Shown here: piece by piece, positions 25,269 through 33,116 of the stretch | How the letters are laid out: every line of letters starts with the position of its first letter | Position numbering within the stretch: the stretch's first letter is position 1 | Position numbers and translations under genes: made by a program | Notes under the pieces: model-generated | Databases searched by the model: none | What the model was told of the DNA's origin: nothing | Seen by the model: the letters and a program-made list of their open reading frames with translations, nothing else | NCBI GenBank assembly: GCA_958295485.1 | Contig: OY282354.1 | Location: forward strand, 1,674,001-1,738,000 | Reading direction: 5' to 3' | Length of the DNA stretch: 64,000 nucleotides | Source: an uncultured Gammaproteobacteria bacterium | Lineage (GTDB): Bacteria > Pseudomonadota > Gammaproteobacteria > Eutrophobiales > Eutrophobiaceae

Positions 25269-27404
25269 ATGTCTGCGCAATTAAAAGAAACTTACTATGG
25301 CGGCTGTCCGCACGATTGTCCCGATACCTGCTCGATGATTTTCGAAGTCGAAGACGGCAAACTTACCGGTGTCCGCGGCAACAAGGAACATCCCATGACC
25401 CGGGGTGGTTTGTGTGTGAAGCTCAAGGATTATGAAAAGCGCCATTATCATCCCGATCGTCTCCTCTATCCCTTGCGCCGAACAGGGCCCAAGGGCAGCA
25501 AACAATTTGAACGCATTGCCTGGGATGACGCGCTGGACGAAGTCGTCGCTCGTTGGAAGGCGATAATCGATGAATATGGTACCCAGGCGATCGTTCCGTA
25601 CAGTTACCTGGGTCACCAGGGACTGGTGCATGGCCTGAACGGTGGCGATGCCTTTTTTAACAAACTTGGCGCCACGGTTTGTGAGCGTACCTTTTGTGGC
25701 GAAGGGTCGGCAACGGCCTGGGTGTTGACCAATGGGCCCACCAGCGGCGTCGACCCGGAAAGTTTTGCTTATTCCAAGTACATTATTCTATGGGGTTGCA
25801 ACAGCGTCAGCACCAACCTGCATGCCTGGCATTTTGTCGAAGATGCCAGGAAGAAGGGGGCCAAGGTGATAGTGATTGATCCCTACAGGTCCCGCACCGC
25901 CAAACTGGCTGACTGGCATATAAGGGTTCGTCCCGGCACCGACGGCGCCTTGGCCATGGCAATGATCAATACCATTATCGAGGAAGGCCTGGTTGACCAG
26001 GATTACGTAGATAACTATACCGTCGGCTTTAAGGAACTGGCGGACAGGGCCAAGACGCGCACGCCGGAATGGGCGGCGGAGGTCACCGGCGCCAGTGCAG
26101 ATGATATACGCACCCTTGCCCGTGAATATGCCACAACTAATCCGGCTGCCATTCGTATTGGCGTTGCAGTGGAGAGGAACTGGGGTGGCGGTCAGGCCAT
26201 ACGCGCCATCAGTTGTCTGCCGTCCCTGACCGGCGCCTGGCGCGGGGTGGGAGGCGGTATTTATCAAATGACCTTCTGGGAACATCCCTACAAGCTGGAC
26301 GTGATATCGCGACCGGACTTTATTCCCCATGGAACGCGGGTCATCAATAACCTGCAGATCGGCCGGGCGCTTACCGGTGAAATTCCATTGGACCCGCCCA
26401 TCATGTCCATGATGTGCTGGAACTCCAACCCGGTTACCCAGGCGCCCGAAGGTGACAAGATCATCAAGGGCCTGGAACGGGAAGACCTGTTCATGGTATC
26501 AGCCGAGCACTTTATCTCTGACACGGCTGCCTACGCAGATATTGTTCTGCCGGCTGCCATGGGCGCGGAAATGGAAGATATCATCCTGTCCTGGGGTCAT
26601 AACTATTTAACCTATAATACCAAGTGTACCGACCTGCCGGGAGAAGTCTTGTCGAATAATGAGATCTTCAATCGATTGGCCGCACGCATGGGTTTTGAAG
26701 AAGACCGCTTTAAATGGTCTGATGCCGAATGTCTGGAAAACTTCGTTGACTGGGAGTCACCGGCCTGTGAAGGAATCGACTTGGACTACCTGCGTGAAGA
26801 GGGTTATGCCCGCATAAAGATTGGCAACCCGGATGAGCGGGCGCCGCATAAAGAAGGCAACTTCCCCACGCCATCGGGCAAGTGTGAATTTCTCTCGGAA
26901 ACCGCGTCTAACGGTAATTTTGTTATAGAGCCGTTCCGGCAGATGTATCAGGGCATGCAGCCTGGCAACAGTGAACCATTGGATACTTTGCCTGATTATG
27001 TGCCGTCAAAGGAAATGCCGGAGACCAACCCGGATTTGGCGAAGAAGTACCCCTTGAATATTATCGCTCCCAAGAGTCATGGTTTCCTGAATTCCTGTTA
27101 TGCCAACATGGATCACAAGATTAAGGGACAAGGTGAACAATTCGTCATGATCAGTGAAGATGACGCCAGCGCGCGTGGCATCAAGCATGGTGACCAGGTC
27201 CGGATTTTTAATGATCGCGGCGCCTTTGAGGTCTTGGCCCACGTGAGTGATGATGTCAATTCCGGCCTTTTAGTAAGCACGCTGGGTTACTGGCGGCAAT
27301 TGAACAAGGGTACATGCAATGTCGTATCATCCGCAGAATTTTCCGACATGGGTCATGCCCCCAGGGTATTTGACAGCCTGGTGCAAGTCGAGCTGGCGGC
27401 TTAA
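25269..27404 (+). CDS. Molybdopterin oxidoreductase, DMSO reductase family
   Basis: 711-residue catalytic subunit with bis-MGD cofactor. The N-terminal 4Fe-4S site reads CPHDCPDTCS (spacing C-x3-C-x3-C) with the fourth cysteine in RGGLCVKLKDYEKR. Later blocks include YIILWGCNSVSTNLHAWHF, KVIVIDPYRSRTAKLADWHI and the C-terminal DQVRIFNDRGAFEVLAHVSD. There is no Tat signal, so it is probably cytoplasmic. No ferredoxin-like or membrane subunit gene adjoins it. The substrate is unknown; its place between aromatic genes and ubiX suggests a hydroxylase or transhydroxylase role, but that is a guess. Confidence 0.85.
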   Translation: MSAQLKETYYGGCPHDCPDTCSMIFEVEDGKLTGVRGNKEHPMTRGGLCVKLKDYEKRHYHPDRLLYPLRRTGPKGSKQFERIAWDDALDEVVARWKAIIDEYGTQAIVPYSYLGHQGLVHGLNGGDAFFNKLGATVCERTFCGEGSATAWVLTNGPTSGVDPESFAYSKYIILWGCNSVSTNLHAWHFVEDARKKGAKVIVIDPYRSRTAKLADWHIRVRPGTDGALAMAMINTIIEEGLVDQDYVDNYTVGFKELADRAKTRTPEWAAEVTGASADDIRTLAREYATTNPAAIRIGVAVERNWGGGQAIRAISCLPSLTGAWRGVGGGIYQMTFWEHPYKLDVISRPDFIPHGTRVINNLQIGRALTGEIPLDPPIMSMMCWNSNPVTQAPEGDKIIKGLEREDLFMVSAEHFISDTAAYADIVLPAAMGAEMEDIILSWGHNYLTYNTKCTDLPGEVLSNNEIFNRLAARMGFEEDRFKWSDAECLENFVDWESPACEGIDLDYLREEGYARIKIGNPDERAPHKEGNFPTPSGKCEFLSETASNGNFVIEPFRQMYQGMQPGNSEPLDTLPDYVPSKEMPETNPDLAKKYPLNIIAPKSHGFLNSCYANMDHKIKGQGEQFVMISEDDASARGIKHGDQVRIFNDRGAFEVLAHVSDDVNSGLLVSTLGYWRQLNKGTCNVVSSAEFSDMGHAPRVFDSLVQVELAA

Positions 27405-27473
27405 GCAGAGATAAATGCATAAGCGCAGGGGCGTATGGCAATACGCTCCTGCGGCTGATGCGGCCAAAGATTC

Positions 27474-27949
27474 TTAGCTTTTTACGCCTTCCCAGCGTTT
27501 TACCATGCCTGAGTCAATATCGAATAAATCCAAAGCCCGGCCGATGGAAGCGTTAACCATATCATCGACGGTCTGCGGTCGATTATAAAATGCGGGAATG
27601 GGCGGGGCGATGATCGCCCCCAAAACTGAGGCATCATAGAGTAGTTTACAATGCCCGATATGCAGTGGCGTCTCACGGGGCATAATCACCAACCGCCGGC
27701 GTTCCTTCAGGACCACATCGGCAGCCCTCACCAGCAGGTTGTCGGCATAGGAGTTGGCAATCGCAGAGAGTGTCCGCATGGAACAGGGGGCGACAATCAT
27801 GCCGTCGGTCTTGAAAGAACCACTTGAGATATTCGCGGCAATATCTTTGATATTATGCACCACGTCGGCTTTTGCCTCGATGTCCGTCAGGGCATGTTCC
27901 GTTTCGATACCGACATTGAGCTTGGCCGCATTGGTCATGACCAGGTGGG
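27474..27949 (-). pseudogene. 5'-truncated copy of ubiX
   Basis: Encodes the C-terminal 154 or so residues of UbiX, from VMTNAAKLNVGIETEHAL to WEGVKS and TAA, but lacks the first 35-36 residues, which carry the flavin-binding GMSGASGLIYG segment. It is 99.4 percent identical (three mismatches in 471 bp) to the intact gene at 29974-30546. Homology ends sharply at 27949, where unrelated sequence begins. This end probably keeps the original downstream context, next to the molybdopterin enzyme gene. Confidence 0.9.
27479..27949. repeat. Left 471-bp direct repeat (ubiX sequence)
   Basis: Left arm of a direct repeat pair; the right arm is 29982-30452, with an exact offset of 2503 bp and no indels. 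By eye the three differences are at about 27642 (T against C), 27765 (A against C) and 27774 (C against T). The arms bracket a foreign-looking two-gene module. Confidence 0.95.
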
Positions 27950-28038
27950 TTCACCGGCAAACCGGCGTGAACGAGGCCGCTGTCAACCTGCCTGATGACT
28001 ACGATGCAGCAGATAAATTTCTTGATGGAGACAGTTGA
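27950..28038 (+). pseudogene. C-terminal remnant of an unknown gene upstream of the ATPase
   Basis: Immediately right of the ubiX repeat boundary, 28 codons read TGVNEAAVNLPDDYDAADK and on to a TGA that overlaps the ATPase start as TGATG. The acidic, natural-looking peptide and the coupled stop/start suggest the tail of a real gene whose body was lost when the segment joined the chromosome. I cannot name the family from so short a piece. It could also be chance reading frame. Confidence 0.5.
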
Positions 28039-29297
28039 TGATCACGTTGATTGAGGCGCTGAATTACCGCTGTTTGCGGTATGTGCAAAGACCCTTGAAA
28101 CCGTTTCATGTCCTGGTCGGACCTAATGCGTCGGGTAAGACAACTTTTTTGGACGTCATTGGTTTTTTGAGTGACTTGGTATCCGAGGGGTTGGACGCGG
28201 CCCTCTCGAAGCGCGCCTCGAATCCTCAGGAACTCCTCTTTCGGCGGCAAGGCGACAGGCTGGAATTGGCGCTTGAGGCGCGGGTCCCCGATGCGCTTCG
28301 CAGATTGACGTCAAAACCAGAGTTGGACACGGCAAGATACGAGGTGGCTATCGGCTTTGACGAAACACAGCGCCAGTTCGAGTTCAAGGCCGAGAGACTG
28401 CTATTGAAGAAGGCCAAGGTTTTGGAACCGCCGCAATACTCATTCTTCCCCATGCCTTGCAGCGCCCCGGATTCGTTGCTAACTCGTATACGTCAACGAG
28501 ACAACAAGGTCGTGGTCAACAAAGTGTTGGGCGGGAATGATAACTTCTACAGCGAAACCTACGGTCGTTCGGGAAAGGGCTGGGCGCCCTCGTTCAGGTT
28601 AGGCCCTCAAAAATCCGCCTTGGGCAACCTTCCGGCAGACGAAAAATCGCTTCCCGTGGCTACATGGTTTCGAGGCTATCTGACGATCGGAGTTCAGAAG
28701 TTCATGCTTAACAGCCCCGCGATCAAGCGCCCCAGTCCTCCAACCAGGGTTGCGGGCTTTTTGCCCGATGGGTCGAACCTTCCTTGGGTCGTCGCTCGTC
28801 TGCGGCAGGGAGACCGAGAACGGTACGACGCCTGGGTCGCGCACCTGCATACGGCGCTTCCCGACTTGGTGGACATTGCAACTTTCGAGCGCCCTGAGGA
28901 TAAGCACTGTTACATGATCTATGAGTATGCCGGTGGGTTGAAGGTACCGTCTTGGCTGGTTTCCGATGGCACACTCCGGCTTACGGCGCTTACCCTGCCC
29001 GCGTACCTGGCCAATCTTCAAGGCATCTACTTGGTAGAGGAACCGGAGAACGGGATTCACCCTGGGGCCGTGTCAACCGTGTATGATTCTCTCTCCTCGG
29101 TGTATGGGGCCCAGGTATTGTTGGCGACCCATTCGCCGGTGGTACTGAATGCAGCCGACAAGAATAATGTGCTCTGCTTTGCGAAAAGTGATGACGGTTC
29201 GACCGATATTGTTCTTGGTTCCGAACACCCCGCGCTTCAACAATGGCAGGGCGAAGCCGATCTTGGCATATTGCTCGCATCGGGGGTTTTGGGATGA
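28038..29297 (+). CDS. AAA-type (AAA_15/21, OLD/RecF-like) ATPase, likely defence-related
   Basis: 419-residue ATPase. Walker A is VGPNASGKTT near residue 32; the signature and Walker B region are SDGTLRLTALTLPAYLANL and IYLVEEPENGIHPGA; the switch histidine is in LLATHSPVVLN. This is the SMC/RecF-like architecture seen in many two-gene anti-phage systems where the ATPase senses and a nuclease-like partner acts. ATG 28038 is preceded by GGAGACAG. The stop overlaps the next gene by ATGA. Its codon choice (for example many CTC, TCG and AAG) differs from neighbouring genes. Confidence 0.85.
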   Translation: MITLIEALNYRCLRYVQRPLKPFHVLVGPNASGKTTFLDVIGFLSDLVSEGLDAALSKRASNPQELLFRRQGDRLELALEARVPDALRRLTSKPELDTARYEVAIGFDETQRQFEFKAERLLLKKAKVLEPPQYSFFPMPCSAPDSLLTRIRQRDNKVVVNKVLGGNDNFYSETYGRSGKGWAPSFRLGPQKSALGNLPADEKSLPVATWFRGYLTIGVQKFMLNSPAIKRPSPPTRVAGFLPDGSNLPWVVARLRQGDRERYDAWVAHLHTALPDLVDIATFERPEDKHCYMIYEYAGGLKVPSWLVSDGTLRLTALTLPAYLANLQGIYLVEEPENGIHPGAVSTVYDSLSSVYGAQVLLATHSPVVLNAADKNNVLCFAKSDDGSTDIVLGSEHPALQQWQGEADLGILLASGVLG

Positions 29298-29923
29298 ACA
29301 GGAAAGATCTTGTTGTTCTCGCCGCTGACAAAGATCTGGAATGCACACTGAAGGGGCTGTTTACGAGACCGCAGGCCTTGGGTATTCGGGCAATCAAAGC
29401 GGATATTTTTGTTCATCCGCAACATGACCCCGCCAGCGCACTGCGCGGCGTTGAGTTCCTGTCCGGTTTCTCGGAACAATATCACTATGGTCTGCTCATG
29501 TTCGATTATGAAGGAAGTGGAAGGGAGCAGAGTCAACCCGATGAGTTGCAAGAGATGATTAATAGGAAATTCGTCCACTCAGCATGGGGAGGGCGGGCCA
29601 AGGCAATTGTTTTGTCGCCGGAGCTCGAGGCCTGGGTCTGGAGCGGTTCCCCGCATGTTGACGCGGTGGCAGGGTGGAAAAACCGGCAGCCTGCGCTTCG
29701 CCCCTGGATGATCGAACAGGGCTGGCTTCAGGCGGATGAGGTCAAGCCTGAGCGTCCCAAAGAGGCGTTTCAGGCAGCTCTGCGCGAAGCGAAAATACCA
29801 CGCAGTTCATCCCTGTATCAGCAGATCGCTGAAAGGGTTTCCTTACGCCAATGCACGGATGAGTCGTTCCAGAAATTCAAGGACATCCTGGTTAACTGGT
29901 TTCCACAAGACAGTCCGTATTGA
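29294..29923 (+). CDS. Possible TOPRIM/DUF4276-like partner of the ATPase
   Basis: 209-residue protein coupled to the ATPase by a 4-bp ATGA overlap. Acidic positions that would suit a TOPRIM-like metal site are visible: LVVLAADKDLECTL at the start, YHYGLLMFDYEGSGRE in the middle, and VLSPELEAWVWSG, which recalls the E-x-W segment of DUF4276/RloB-type proteins. Assignment to a named family is uncertain. In related systems such a protein is the effector nuclease, held or released by the ATPase. That role here is inference. Confidence 0.6.
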   Translation: MNRKDLVVLAADKDLECTLKGLFTRPQALGIRAIKADIFVHPQHDPASALRGVEFLSGFSEQYHYGLLMFDYEGSGREQSQPDELQEMINRKFVHSAWGGRAKAIVLSPELEAWVWSGSPHVDAVAGWKNRQPALRPWMIEQGWLQADEVKPERPKEAFQAALREAKIPRSSSLYQQIAERVSLRQCTDESFQKFKDILVNWFPQDSPY

Positions 29924-29973
29924 GGAATGGCGCTTGGGGAATTTCGCGAGCGGTATAATGCTGTTTTTTTGTC

Positions 29974-30546
29974 TCAATCATTTTTTACGCCTTCCCAGCG
30001 TTTTACCATGCCTGAGTCAATATCGAATAAATCCAAAGCCCGGCCGATGGAAGCGTTAACCATATCATCGACGGTCTGCGGTCGATTATAAAATGCGGGA
30101 ATGGGCGGGGCGATGATCGCCCCCAAAACTGAGGCATCATAGAGCAGTTTACAATGCCCGATATGCAGTGGCGTCTCACGGGGCATAATCACCAACCGCC
30201 GGCGTTCCTTCAGGACCACATCGGCAGCCCTCACCAGCAGGTTGTCGGCATAGGAGTTGGCAATCGCCGAGAGTGTTCGCATGGAACAGGGGGCGACAAT
30301 CATGCCGTCGGTCTTGAAAGAACCACTTGAGATATTCGCGGCAATATCTTTGATATTATGCACCACGTCGGCTTTTGCCTCGATGTCCGTCAGGGCATGT
30401 TCCGTTTCGATACCGACATTGAGCTTGGCCGCATTGGTCATGACCAGGTGGGCTTCAATATCCGGTAGCTCCGCCAGCGCTTCAACCAGGCGGATACCGT
30501 AGATCAGGCCGCTGGCGCCGGACATGCCGATAATGATTCGTTTCAT
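29974..30546 (-). CDS. ubiX: Flavin prenyltransferase UbiX
   Basis: 190-residue enzyme that joins dimethylallyl phosphate to FMN to make prenylated FMN, the cofactor of UbiD-family enzymes. The N-terminus MKRIIIGMSGASGLIYGIRL is the FMN-binding motif; later blocks are APCSMRTLSAIANSYADNL and MPRETPLHIGHCKLLYDAS. It is complete. Its last residues (WEGVKND) differ from the truncated copy (WEGVKS) because the repeat ends just before the stop. Co-location with the UbiD-type decarboxylase 11 kb upstream fits a shared function. Confidence 0.96.
   Translation of the reverse strand: MKRIIIGMSGASGLIYGIRLVEALAELPDIEAHLVMTNAAKLNVGIETEHALTDIEAKADVVHNIKDIAANISSGSFKTDGMIVAPCSMRTLSAIANSYADNLLVRAADVVLKERRRLVIMPRETPLHIGHCKLLYDASVLGAIIAPPIPAFYNRPQTVDDMVNASIGRALDLFDIDSGMVKRWEGVKND
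29982..30452. repeat. Right 471-bp direct repeat (within intact ubiX)
   Basis: Right arm of the repeat pair bracketing the ATPase module. It is colinear with 27479-27949. Beyond 30452 the intact gene continues with its first 34 or so codons, which are absent from the left arm. Confidence 0.95.
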
Positions 30547-30564
30547 AAGATTATATTTCTGCTT

Positions 30565-30798
30565 TCAATAATGTTCAGGGTACGCGCAAACTTCAAGTAA
30601 ATCAATCAGGCGCAGTCGCCGGGTTGAGTTTTTCCCTTTCGGAACTCCACTCATCCGCAAAAAACCCGGCCGATAACCCCATATCGCCGGCTCTACCTCG
30701 CTGGCGAAGGCTTGCAGTAAATCCAAATGATGACTGTGTGAAAGAAAGATTAACGGCGAAGCGTTGATAATCGCCTTCTCAGCTACGGGCAAGTTCAT
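30565..30798 (-). pseudogene. Truncated PIN-domain toxin (DUF3368-like)
   Basis: Starts as a PIN-domain ribonuclease, VAEKAIINASPLIFLSHSHH, with the first catalytic Asp position occupied as NASPL in DUF3368 proteins, and continues LDLLQAFASEVEPAIWG. The remaining sequence does not match the fold, and the product is only 77 residues, about half of the family size, so the catalytic centre is incomplete. It overlaps the UPF0175 antitoxin gene by 20 bp, the usual arrangement of the pair. Probably inactive. Confidence 0.65.
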
Positions 30799-31030
30799 TG
30801 TCCAGGTCGTCGAAATCCACCATAAACGAATCCTTGCCCATTCTTGAGAGCGCCAGTAGAAAATCCGTGCGGTCCATTCCTGCTATCCTGGCCGCCCACT
30901 CCTGGGAGATACGCCCTTGCTGATACCAATGGGCTGAGGTAGCCAAGCGCAACTCTTTGTCCAGTTCGCCGGGGCTGCAATGCAGCACGGAATAAACCGT
31001 CTCCGGCAATTCCACATTGATTTGGATCAT
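30779..31030 (-). CDS. UPF0175 family antitoxin-like protein
   Basis: 83 residues with a helix-turn-helix-like layout: INVELPETVYSVLH, then ELRLATSAHWYQQGRISQEW and AARIAGMDRTDFLLALSRMG. This is the UPF0175 pattern, normally the antitoxin of a DUF3368 PIN toxin. ATG 31030 is used because GGACCTGG stands just upstream and the upstream extension is not family-like. Since the partner toxin is truncated, this gene is likely a leftover. Confidence 0.8.
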   Translation of the reverse strand: MIQINVELPETVYSVLHCSPGELDKELRLATSAHWYQQGRISQEWAARIAGMDRTDFLLALSRMGKDSFMVDFDDLDNELARS

Positions 31031-31163
31031 AGTCCAGGTCCTGCTATCTTCGAAAACACCGGGAAGTCCCCTGCCGTTAATGAATTTACGGAAGTTTATC
31101 ATTTTGTTGCCTTGAGGGGCAGGCGCCAAGTCCGGCCTTGACAGGCGGCCACCGGAGGCTATA

Positions 31164-32366
31164 TTGACGGGCATGTTAATTGATTCCCCGTTCAACCCCG
31201 GCAGCGGGCTGTCCCCTCCCTTCCTGGCCGGACGCAGCGAAGAGCAGATGTTGCTGAAGAACTATCTGCGGCGTCTCCAGTCCAACCGGGGCGCTCCGCA
31301 CGATGTTCTTGTGGTGGGGCCACGCGGCAATGGCAAAACCGTCCTGCTGGACTGGTTTGAAAATACGATCGGCACGGCGACAGCCGCAACGGGGTATGGC
31401 ATCGACGCGCTGTTTGTCACCCCGGAGCAGCTCGGCGAGCCGGCTGATCTATTGCGGAAATTGACTCCCGAGGACAAATTCAAGCCGGATGAGATCGGCT
31501 TTGACGTCAAGCTGATCAGGGCTACTTGGTCAACGGCCCGCACTGAGGCGTTCTTGGCTGACGCCCTGATTGCGCGTTGCCGCAAGCGGGCGCTGGTCTT
31601 GATGATAGATGAGGCGCACACCCTGGACCCTGAGGTCGGTCGAGCGCTGCTGAACGCCAGCCAGCACGCGCGCAGGAAGGGGCCGTTTCTGTTGGTCCTG
31701 GCCGGCACGCCCGGATTGCCGTCGCACCTGGATGCCATGGGAGCGACTTTTTGGGACCGAGGCAAACAGGTAGGTATAGGACTGCTGGACAAGGTCGGGG
31801 CTGAACAGGCCCTGACGAAACCGTTCGAGGATGAGGCCGGGATCACATTTGAGGCCGCCGCCCTGGACGAGGCATTGGGCGCGTCCCAGCATTACCCGTA
31901 TTTCCTGCAGCTGTGGGGTGACGCGTTGTGGGCCGCGGCGGCGACTAACGATGAGCGACAGGTCGACCCGGCCGTTGCCGGTCGCGTCACGGTTATCGGC
32001 ATGTCAGAGGTGGAGCAGGCCCAGCCTGAGTTTGAGCAGGAACAAGCCGTGTACTATGAGCAGCGGCGCCAACAGTTGGAAGATCAGGGTCTTCTGCCCG
32101 CGGCTGCGGCTGTAGGGCAGGCTTATGTCGGGCGCCATACTATAAGCGAGAACGAAGTGGACAAGGTTCTGACCGATGTCGCTGTGGTTTCGAGTCGTTG
32201 CCCCCGGGATTTCCGCCTCGTTCTACGCGATATGGGATACATCTGGAGCCCGCCCGGCGCAGAAGACAACTACGAACCCGGCATCCCGATCCTGATGAAT
32301 TACATCATGCGCAAGGTCAGGCTGTCCCCGGGCGACGGGCCGGCTGAAGGTCCCGCGCCTGCGTAA
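31164..32366 (+). CDS. AAA+ ATPase of unknown role
   Basis: 400-residue AAA+ protein with Walker A VVGPRGNGKTVLLDWFE near residue 50 and Walker B ALVLMIDEAHTLDPEV near residue 143, followed by sensor-like LVLAGTPGLPSHL. The C-terminal third is helical and ends in a proline/alanine-rich tail. It resembles the stand-alone ATP-binding proteins found in accessory islands. The TTG at 31164 has a well-placed GGAGG; ATG 31173 is an alternative. No partner gene is coupled to it. Function unknown. Confidence 0.75.
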   Translation: MTGMLIDSPFNPGSGLSPPFLAGRSEEQMLLKNYLRRLQSNRGAPHDVLVVGPRGNGKTVLLDWFENTIGTATAATGYGIDALFVTPEQLGEPADLLRKLTPEDKFKPDEIGFDVKLIRATWSTARTEAFLADALIARCRKRALVLMIDEAHTLDPEVGRALLNASQHARRKGPFLLVLAGTPGLPSHLDAMGATFWDRGKQVGIGLLDKVGAEQALTKPFEDEAGITFEAAALDEALGASQHYPYFLQLWGDALWAAAATNDERQVDPAVAGRVTVIGMSEVEQAQPEFEQEQAVYYEQRRQQLEDQGLLPAAAAVGQAYVGRHTISENEVDKVLTDVAVVSSRCPRDFRLVLRDMGYIWSPPGAEDNYEPGIPILMNYIMRKVRLSPGDGPAEGPAPA

Positions 32367-32601
32367 ACCATGCGGGTCCTCCGAGTGCGATTTTGAGGCG
32401 ACTACACAGGAGGACATCGGAAAGATTTGCCCTTTCGCCTTCTTGTTTTTCGGGGAGAGGTAGATATACCCCCTGATTTCCTGACAGTTCTATTCGGGAA
32501 CCGCAGGCCCAAACTGTTTTGTTGGGAACGTAACGTTTGATGATGCCATCAAGCAATCCGAGTTGTTCCTTGTCCGGATCGATGAGTTTTTCTTTGTTCA
32601 C
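32317..32601 (-). pseudogene. Degenerate MNT nucleotidyltransferase (antitoxin of HEPN pair)
   Basis: Begins like a minimal nucleotidyltransferase, with LDGIIKRYVPNKTVWACGSR where the family has the active-site G-S-R. The following aspartate pair (D-x-D) is missing and the sequence turns into unrelated LSGNQGVYLPLPEKQ. The frame then overlaps the 3' end of the AAA+ gene. It is coupled to the HEPN gene by a 4-bp overlap. The lost active site marks it as broken. Confidence 0.65.
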
Positions 32602-33020
32602 TCTTCCTGGGTCATTGTTTCATAAATTTCTGTGGCGTCATGGATAAAATCCTCAACCTTGTCCAAGGCCGCCATGGCTTTTTCTATGCTGCAATACTGA
32701 GCGGCGTCGTTTCTGATTTTGTTGTATTGAACAAGCCGTTTGTGCATTTCCTTGTCCAAGAGCAGGTTTTCATGGGCATTGCGGAAAAGTGGTATGGGTG
32801 AATTTTTTAATTCAACCAAACCATCTTGTTCTTTCAGGTATCTTTTTATATGTTTCCATAAAGAATCATAGCAAATTTCAAAACACTTTATGACGGAAAT
32901 TTTAACTGCCTTCTTGTTGACCTCCGATAAATCCTGCTCATCCAATGTTAAAAAAATCTCGTATTGTTCTTTCAATTCACCAAGCGATTTTTCCAGGTTT
33001 TTATAATCGGTTTTGTTCAT
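32598..33020 (-). CDS. HEPN-domain protein (HI0074-like nucleotidyltransferase substrate-binding)
   Basis: 140 residues, all-helical. It has the pattern of HI0074-type proteins: SLGELKEQYEIFLTLDEQDL, FEICYDSLWKHIKRYLKEQ and a late RNDAAQYCS segment (R-N-x-x-x-x around residue 110, in the position of the HEPN R-x4-6-H motif). HEPN/MNT pairs are a known toxin-antitoxin type in which MNT modifies HEPN. ATG 33020 has GGGAGG upstream. With its MNT partner degenerate, it is either inactive or tolerated. Confidence 0.75.
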   Translation of the reverse strand: MNKTDYKNLEKSLGELKEQYEIFLTLDEQDLSEVNKKAVKISVIKCFEICYDSLWKHIKRYLKEQDGLVELKNSPIPLFRNAHENLLLDKEMHKRLVQYNKIRNDAAQYCSIEKAMAALDKVEDFIHDATEIYETMTQEE

Positions 33021-33116
33021 TTGGGTTCCTCCCACTTCATTTTTTCCAGGTTTTCCAAAATCCGTTTGTTCAGTTATGTTTCGACTGTGAAGACACAGGG
33101 GTTTCTGCTTATCCCT

